Position numbers and translations under genes: made by a program. The notes under the pieces are model-generated. The model worked only from the letters and a program-made list of their open reading frames with translations, was not told the DNA's origin and ran no database searches. DNA of 64,000 nucleotides from Pseudopedobacter sp035496935 (GTDB taxonomy: Bacteria; Bacteroidota; Bacteroidia; Sphingobacteriales; Sphingobacteriaceae), in assembly GCA_035496935.1 (NCBI GenBank), contig DATJED010000014.1, forward strand, positions 310,001 to 374,000. Reading direction: 5' to 3'. Positions 60,193 to 64,000 of the stretch are shown piece by piece (position 1 is the first letter of the stretch; the number at the start of each line of letters is the position of its first letter).

Positions 60193-60836
60193 ATTGCGTT
60201 TGTAAATATTTGATTGTTCATGCCGATTATCCTTTTTATTGCCTTAACGTAATTAACATTCTCAGTGTTGTCTAAACCAATCTCCTCAACTGTCAGCTTA
60301 ACGTCCTCTATTTTAGTAGATTCCGAACTGATAGTTAGGATTTTTGCTCCATTAACGAGTATAGTGGCCGTTTCACAAAATGTATTATTTACATTATAAC
60401 TTGATCTTTGTTTGTGTACGCTTACTGCTTGCAGGGATGGGTGTAAATTCACCAAAGTCATAAATTCATTATAACTATAAATATGTTGATCAAGTTCAGG
60501 TGGTTTTACAGAGAGTGCAGTAAACACATCATTCCTTAATATTAAATCAGTTACCGGAAATTGAGCTTTCATTACAGGGCACCACTGTTCAAATCCGTCT
60601 ACTGATTTTACAAAGGATTTTATATCTATCTTGCCGTCCCGGATCTTTACATTGCTAAGATCATTTTCTCGAGATAAGATATAGACCTCCTCGCTTTTGC
60701 GTTCCCATTCGCTTTCGGGTACAGGTATAGAAAGGCGAGCCATTCGCTTAGCCGCAATATCGAAGTTCTGGCCAAATGAACGAAATTCAAATCTCAATCC
60801 TCGCTGTTCTTCAATTTTAAGTTCCTCTCTACTCAT
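60189..60836 (-). CDS. Unknown protein coupled to CYTH gene
   Basis: The 215-residue protein is not recognised with confidence. Alternating charged strands (RFEFRSFGQN, VYILSREND, VKIRDGKIDIKSFVK) resemble a CYTH-like tunnel, so it may be a second, diverged triphosphate-tunnel protein. It has no signal peptide or membrane helix. It overlaps the CYTH gene by 4 bp, so joint function is likely. Confidence 0.55.
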   Translation of the reverse strand: MSREELKIEEQRGLRFEFRSFGQNFDIAAKRMARLSIPVPESEWERKSEEVYILSRENDLSNVKIRDGKIDIKSFVKSVDGFEQWCPVMKAQFPVTDLILRNDVFTALSVKPPELDQHIYSYNEFMTLVNLHPSLQAVSVHKQRSSYNVNNTFCETATILVNGAKILTISSESTKIEDVKLTVEEIGLDNTENVNYVKAIKRIIGMNNQIFTNAI

Positions 60837-60884
60837 TTAATTATTTAATTTGAATCAGCATAAGTGTCCGATTTATCAAAAAGC

Positions 60885-61724
60885 CTATGCTAGGTCACTA
60901 ATTATTTGAAGTCCCCTTGTCGGTGAATTAAAAATAGTCAAAGTAGAAGATCCGTCGGGCTGACGGCCGTATGATTTCTTACCAGAAAGATTTACGTTGA
61001 GAAAATCCAATGAAGCAACAATTATTCCGTTGGTATTTTCGAGATACGCCCCGTCTCCTGAAGTACTTAAACCAAACTCAACTGCATATTCGCCTCCAGT
61101 ATATTCAGTTTTTAAAACCAAAAACCCTTTCGCTTGAACGATAGTGCCAGCGTTTAGGAGACGTTTAGGCTTAGTACCTCCCGAAATTTTAATACCATCG
61201 TCGTAAAAAGCGTAACCACTTAAGTCAACTGGGAGATCGGAATCATTATATATTTCTACCCAATCAGGGTCTGTGGCATCTTTTGTACCATCTGCAAATA
61301 CCTCATTAATATAGAGCTTAATTACATTTGAAGCACCAACAGTATAGTTTGCGAGTTGGTTGGGCGCTGCTGATGGATATACCGTAGTAAAACCACCGCT
61401 ATTTTTAGCCTCAATGTAATATTCAACTTTTGTTCCCATTGGTAATGCAGGGATAGTTGCGTTGTAAAGAAAACCCGAAGCAACCGTGGCTATGGATGTG
61501 AATGCTCCTGTAGATAAGGTTCTGTAAAATACGTTCACAGACGAAACCTCTCTTAAATCGGTAACTTTAGCGGTTATCACAACATCGTCAGTAGATTTTG
61601 GACTTTCTGGAAGGAATGACACATTTTCTATAGTAGCCGCTCCAATGTAAACCTTATCTTTTACGCATGAGGCAAACATCAGCAACAGGAGAAAGAATAC
61701 AATATAAAAATTATTAGGTTTCAT
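60885..61724 (-). CDS. Lipoprotein with lamin-tail domain
   Basis: The 279-residue protein has a lipoprotein signal (hydrophobic stretch then Phe-Ala-Ser-Cys at 17-20), an Ig-like region (about 30-130), and a lamin-tail domain (about 137-260, LYINEVFADGTKDATDPDWVEIYN). Lamin-tail domains are found in secreted nucleases and phosphatases as binding modules; no catalytic domain is present here. It lies between the porin gene and the CYTH pair. Confidence 0.8.
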   Translation of the reverse strand: MKPNNFYIVFFLLLLMFASCVKDKVYIGAATIENVSFLPESPKSTDDVVITAKVTDLREVSSVNVFYRTLSTGAFTSIATVASGFLYNATIPALPMGTKVEYYIEAKNSGGFTTVYPSAAPNQLANYTVGASNVIKLYINEVFADGTKDATDPDWVEIYNDSDLPVDLSGYAFYDDGIKISGGTKPKRLLNAGTIVQAKGFLVLKTEYTGGEYAVEFGLSTSGDGAYLENTNGIIVASLDFLNVNLSGKKSYGRQPDGSSTLTIFNSPTRGLQIISDLA

Positions 61725-61750
61725 GATTTATAGTTTAGAAATGTGTGATA

Positions 61751-63112
61751 TTAAAAATTAATCTCACAGCGAATACCTATCTGTTTGTAGTCTTCTCCAG
61801 CTTTTCCTGAAGCCGTTGCAACCTTCATAGGGTCTTTAGTTAGTTCCCCAGTAACATCCTTGCCCACATATAGCTTGTTTTTCCCACTTGCATATCTATC
61901 ATGATTTATGCTACTGAAATTGAATTGGAATTTTATATTTCTTGATGCATAAAAATTTAGACCACCAGTAAATGCCTCGGCAGATCCCCCATAAACAGTT
62001 TTATCATTAAGATCAACAAAATCATATCGTAGTGCCAGTTCAATATCCCCCCACTTTTTCCCCCTATCCGGTTGGGTAAATTCCCCTTCCGATTTATTAT
62101 ATACCTGTTTACCACCAAACAGCATATAAACTACTTGGGCATAATAACCCCCAAAATTCAGTGTTTCAAGATTGTTTTTTCGTTGCGTACGGTTATTAAG
62201 TATCTCTGTTTGTACCGCAAGTCCTTTATAATAACCAGCAATCTCAATATTACTTAGCAGCTGATCTTTAAAATAAGGGATTACATCTGTATCAAGATAT
62301 TTTTTGCGGTTGATATTGCTAAGCGAACGGGTGTTATAACGAATACCGCCGTATTCTGAAGGATCGACATCGGTTTTTGGTTGACGATAGGAGTAGGCAT
62401 AAGCCAAATGTAATCCATAATCCTTGTTTTCTCCAAACGGTTGAAAAACGAATTTCCCGGTAAGCGAAATACCTTGATCTCTTCCGTAATCTTTGTTATT
62501 ATCTTCAATATAGGTTTGGGTTTCTTGATCTTTTACCTCCTGAAAGAAGACACCAGCTGATGTGAAAAACCTTTTTCCGTTGTAGGCGCCTTCCCATCCT
62601 ATATGACGGGATGGAGCAAAAGTAGTAATTACCATACCACGTTCCATAAAATTAAGATAGCGTGAAGAAGCAGTCTCAGACATAGAGAATCTCTCTTTGT
62701 AGTTACCAACTCGTGTTACAAATCCATTTAAAAAGTTATAACTGAGATAAGCGTCTTCAAGTTCCAGTACACCATTGGCAAAATTGAGGTCAAGTTCGCC
62801 ATACCAATTTTTACCAAGATTAGTTTTAGTTGCAAACCGAGCCCGACGAATAGTCACCCCGTCGCCTATCGGATTCATAGTTTTACCAAGTGTAATTTGT
62901 CCATCGGTTTGTACTCGAATATCAAACCATAATCTATAAGACTGATCCTTGGACTCAAAAACCAAGATTCCATCACGGTTTTCTGTTATGAGAGGAGTCC
63001 TATCCACTTTTTTTCCATATTGGTCAGTCCTTACCGTAGTATCAGGAGCTTCCTGACCGAATACGATACTGGAAAATAAAGCCAAAACCGATATTATTAA
63101 TATGTTTTTCAT
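61751..63112 (-). CDS. Phosphate-selective porin (OprP/OprO family)
   Basis: The ATG at 63112 is chosen because it opens into a signal peptide ending Val-Phe-Gly-Gln; the longer frame adds 25 unlikely residues. The 453-residue protein shows the OprP/OprO barrel pattern with TIRRARFATKTNLGKNWYGELDLNFANG and LSYNFLNGFVTRVGNYKERFSM, and ends in an aromatic residue. It would let phosphate or polyphosphate through the outer membrane. It is the first gene of the minus-strand phosphate cluster. Confidence 0.87.
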   Translation of the reverse strand: MKNILIISVLALFSSIVFGQEAPDTTVRTDQYGKKVDRTPLITENRDGILVFESKDQSYRLWFDIRVQTDGQITLGKTMNPIGDGVTIRRARFATKTNLGKNWYGELDLNFANGVLELEDAYLSYNFLNGFVTRVGNYKERFSMSETASSRYLNFMERGMVITTFAPSRHIGWEGAYNGKRFFTSAGVFFQEVKDQETQTYIEDNNKDYGRDQGISLTGKFVFQPFGENKDYGLHLAYAYSYRQPKTDVDPSEYGGIRYNTRSLSNINRKKYLDTDVIPYFKDQLLSNIEIAGYYKGLAVQTEILNNRTQRKNNLETLNFGGYYAQVVYMLFGGKQVYNKSEGEFTQPDRGKKWGDIELALRYDFVDLNDKTVYGGSAEAFTGGLNFYASRNIKFQFNFSSINHDRYASGKNKLYVGKDVTGELTKDPMKVATASGKAGEDYKQIGIRCEINF

Positions 63113-63468
63113 GGCATTATCGTTTTTGTTAATTATATTAATATAAAGATGCCATGCCGGGGGTAATATTGAGATGATAATCATCAAGACAGACTATGAT
63201 TGAAATCAACAATAGAACAACAACCGTTTAAATAAAAATTCATCGCTAGGAAACAGTTGAAATAAGACGGAGGTTAATAATCTGAAAAATGCTGGGTATT
63301 CATTTGAGTTTATAAAGTTTAAAAAAAGAAATTGTCCGCATATACTTATAAAAGGTAAGAAATCTGCTAATTCTATGTGCCTGATTTCAATCAATACTCA
63401 CTCTGATCCCAGTCAGTCTAAAGTGTATTTACTAATCCGATCTTTAAATCGAAAAATAATAAGCGATC
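63113..63468. other. Intergenic region between the porin and hsp20 genes
   Basis: The 356 bp hold the divergent promoters of both genes. A 62-codon minus-strand frame (63206-63394) has no family features. I could not place a clear promoter or heat-shock element. Confidence 0.4.
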
Positions 63469-63894
63469 ATGCCATTAGTAAAAACAACTCTGTTTCCGTC
63501 AGTACGGTCGCTGATGGAGGATTTTTGGAATCCAGGTTCCGTATTTGAAAACAATTTTTTTAACAACCAAGTTCCTGCAGTTAATATTAAAGAAAAGAAA
63601 AAGCATTTCCAGATTGAACTGGCTGTCCCAGGTTATCAAAAAGATGATTTCAAAATTAGTATTGACGATAGGATACTTACCATTAGCGCCGAGACTGAAA
63701 AGAATAGCGAGCAAGAAGAAGAAAACTATACTCGAATGGAGTTTTCGCAATCTTCGTTTTCTCGTTCTTTCCGTTTGCCCGAAAACGTTTCTGAAGACGC
63801 CGTGGATGCTAAGTACCAAGACGGTTTATTAAAAGTTACTTTAGCTAAAAACGGGGAGAAAGACACTCCAAAAAAACAAATCAACATTACCTAA
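63469..63894 (+). CDS. Small heat shock protein Hsp20
   Basis: The 141-residue protein has the alpha-crystallin domain (about 40-135): VPAVNIKEKKKHFQIELAVPGYQKDDF, DGLLKVTLAKN and a C-terminal Ile-x-Ile-type tail (Ile-Asn-Ile). It is an ATP-independent cytoplasmic chaperone that holds unfolding proteins. It is a single gene followed by a strong palindrome at 63931-63965. Confidence 0.94.
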   Translation: MPLVKTTLFPSVRSLMEDFWNPGSVFENNFFNNQVPAVNIKEKKKHFQIELAVPGYQKDDFKISIDDRILTISAETEKNSEQEEENYTRMEFSQSSFSRSFRLPENVSEDAVDAKYQDGLLKVTLAKNGEKDTPKKQINIT

Positions 63895-63930
63895 ACAGCG
63901 ATAGCAGTTGCTACTATCATTATATAAGTG

Positions 63931-63965
63931 CTGGATGAAAAGCAACTAAGTTGCTTTTCATCCAG
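63931..63965. terminator. Perfect palindrome after hsp20
   Basis: CTGGATGAAAAGCAACT (63931-63947) and AGTTGCTTTTCATCCAG (63949-63965) are perfect 17-bp inverted repeats with a single central A. It is placed as a bidirectional terminator, although a separate T-run is lacking. Confidence 0.55.
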
Positions 63966-64000
63966 TTAACAGATTAAATATGGAATCAATTTCGCTTGAC

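Noticed and set aside
63206..63394. 62-codon minus-strand frame before the porin gene
   Set aside because: Lies in the intergenic region shared by the porin and hsp20 genes and looks like AT-rich chance coding.

Overview
The window looks like the chromosome of a Bacteroidota bacterium of the Sphingobacteriaceae (Pedobacter-like). The signs are a TonB receptor with an N-terminal carboxypeptidase-like domain, families such as DUF5686, DUF4374 and DUF6686, an integrase of the Bacteroidetes type, TAnnTTTG-type promoter boxes and AT-rich intergenic DNA. This assignment is inferred from gene content, not from a database search.

Left part (1-29 kb), ordinary chromosome. It begins with the end of a DUF5686 outer-membrane protein. 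A hexuronate catabolism cluster follows (kduD, kduI, uxaC, kdgK) with a duplicated operator-like motif in front and two hairpin terminators. Next is a minus-strand iron-uptake type operon (PepSY membrane protein, DUF4198, TonB receptor, DUF4374 lipoprotein, DUF6686) with a promoter and an AT-rich palindrome resembling a Fur box. Then come a SAM riboswitch, metH, a four-helix-bundle (IVP/S23) gene framed by 21-bp inverted repeats, and metF. The same inverted-repeat ends occur without an ORF in front of metH. The section ends with an MFS exporter, scpA, a Gfo/Idh oxidoreductase, glyA, a hybrid histidine kinase, an LtaS-like sulfatase, era, and tRNA-fMet and tRNA-Glu.

Middle part (29,036-55,344), a 26.3-kb integrative and mobilizable element inserted in the 3' end of tRNA-Glu. 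A 23-bp copy of the tRNA end marks each junction. It carries a tyrosine integrase, a MobB-like relaxase, MobC, HTH proteins and an oriT-like palindrome, but no visible conjugation pore, so it would need a helper. The rest is a dense set of probable defence modules. These are an AbiE-like toxin-antitoxin pair; a HEPN protein; an OLD-like ATPase with a TOPRIM-like partner behind an XRE gene broken by an amber codon; a Septu-like ATPase/HNH pair led by a 90-aa protein; a DUF6119/TIGR04141-like protein followed by a PD-(D/E)XK nuclease; and a seven-ORF overlapping operon. That operon joins HamA/HamB (Hachiman-like), an ADP-ribosyltransferase-like protein, an unknown 231-aa protein, an unlisted 31-aa ORF, and GajA/GajB (Gabija-like). 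It is the best candidate for an undescribed composite system.

Right part (55.3-64 kb). Past the right junction lies about 130 bp that aligns with the element's own left arm. This looks like a relic of an older element at the same tRNA, followed by about 670 bp of decayed DNA. The chromosome resumes with a minus-strand phosphate-related cluster: OprP-like porin, lamin-tail lipoprotein, two small proteins (one a CYTH triphosphatase), a DASS anion transporter, a PiT phosphate transporter and a DUF47/PhoU-like regulator. A small Hsp20 chaperone gene closes the window.
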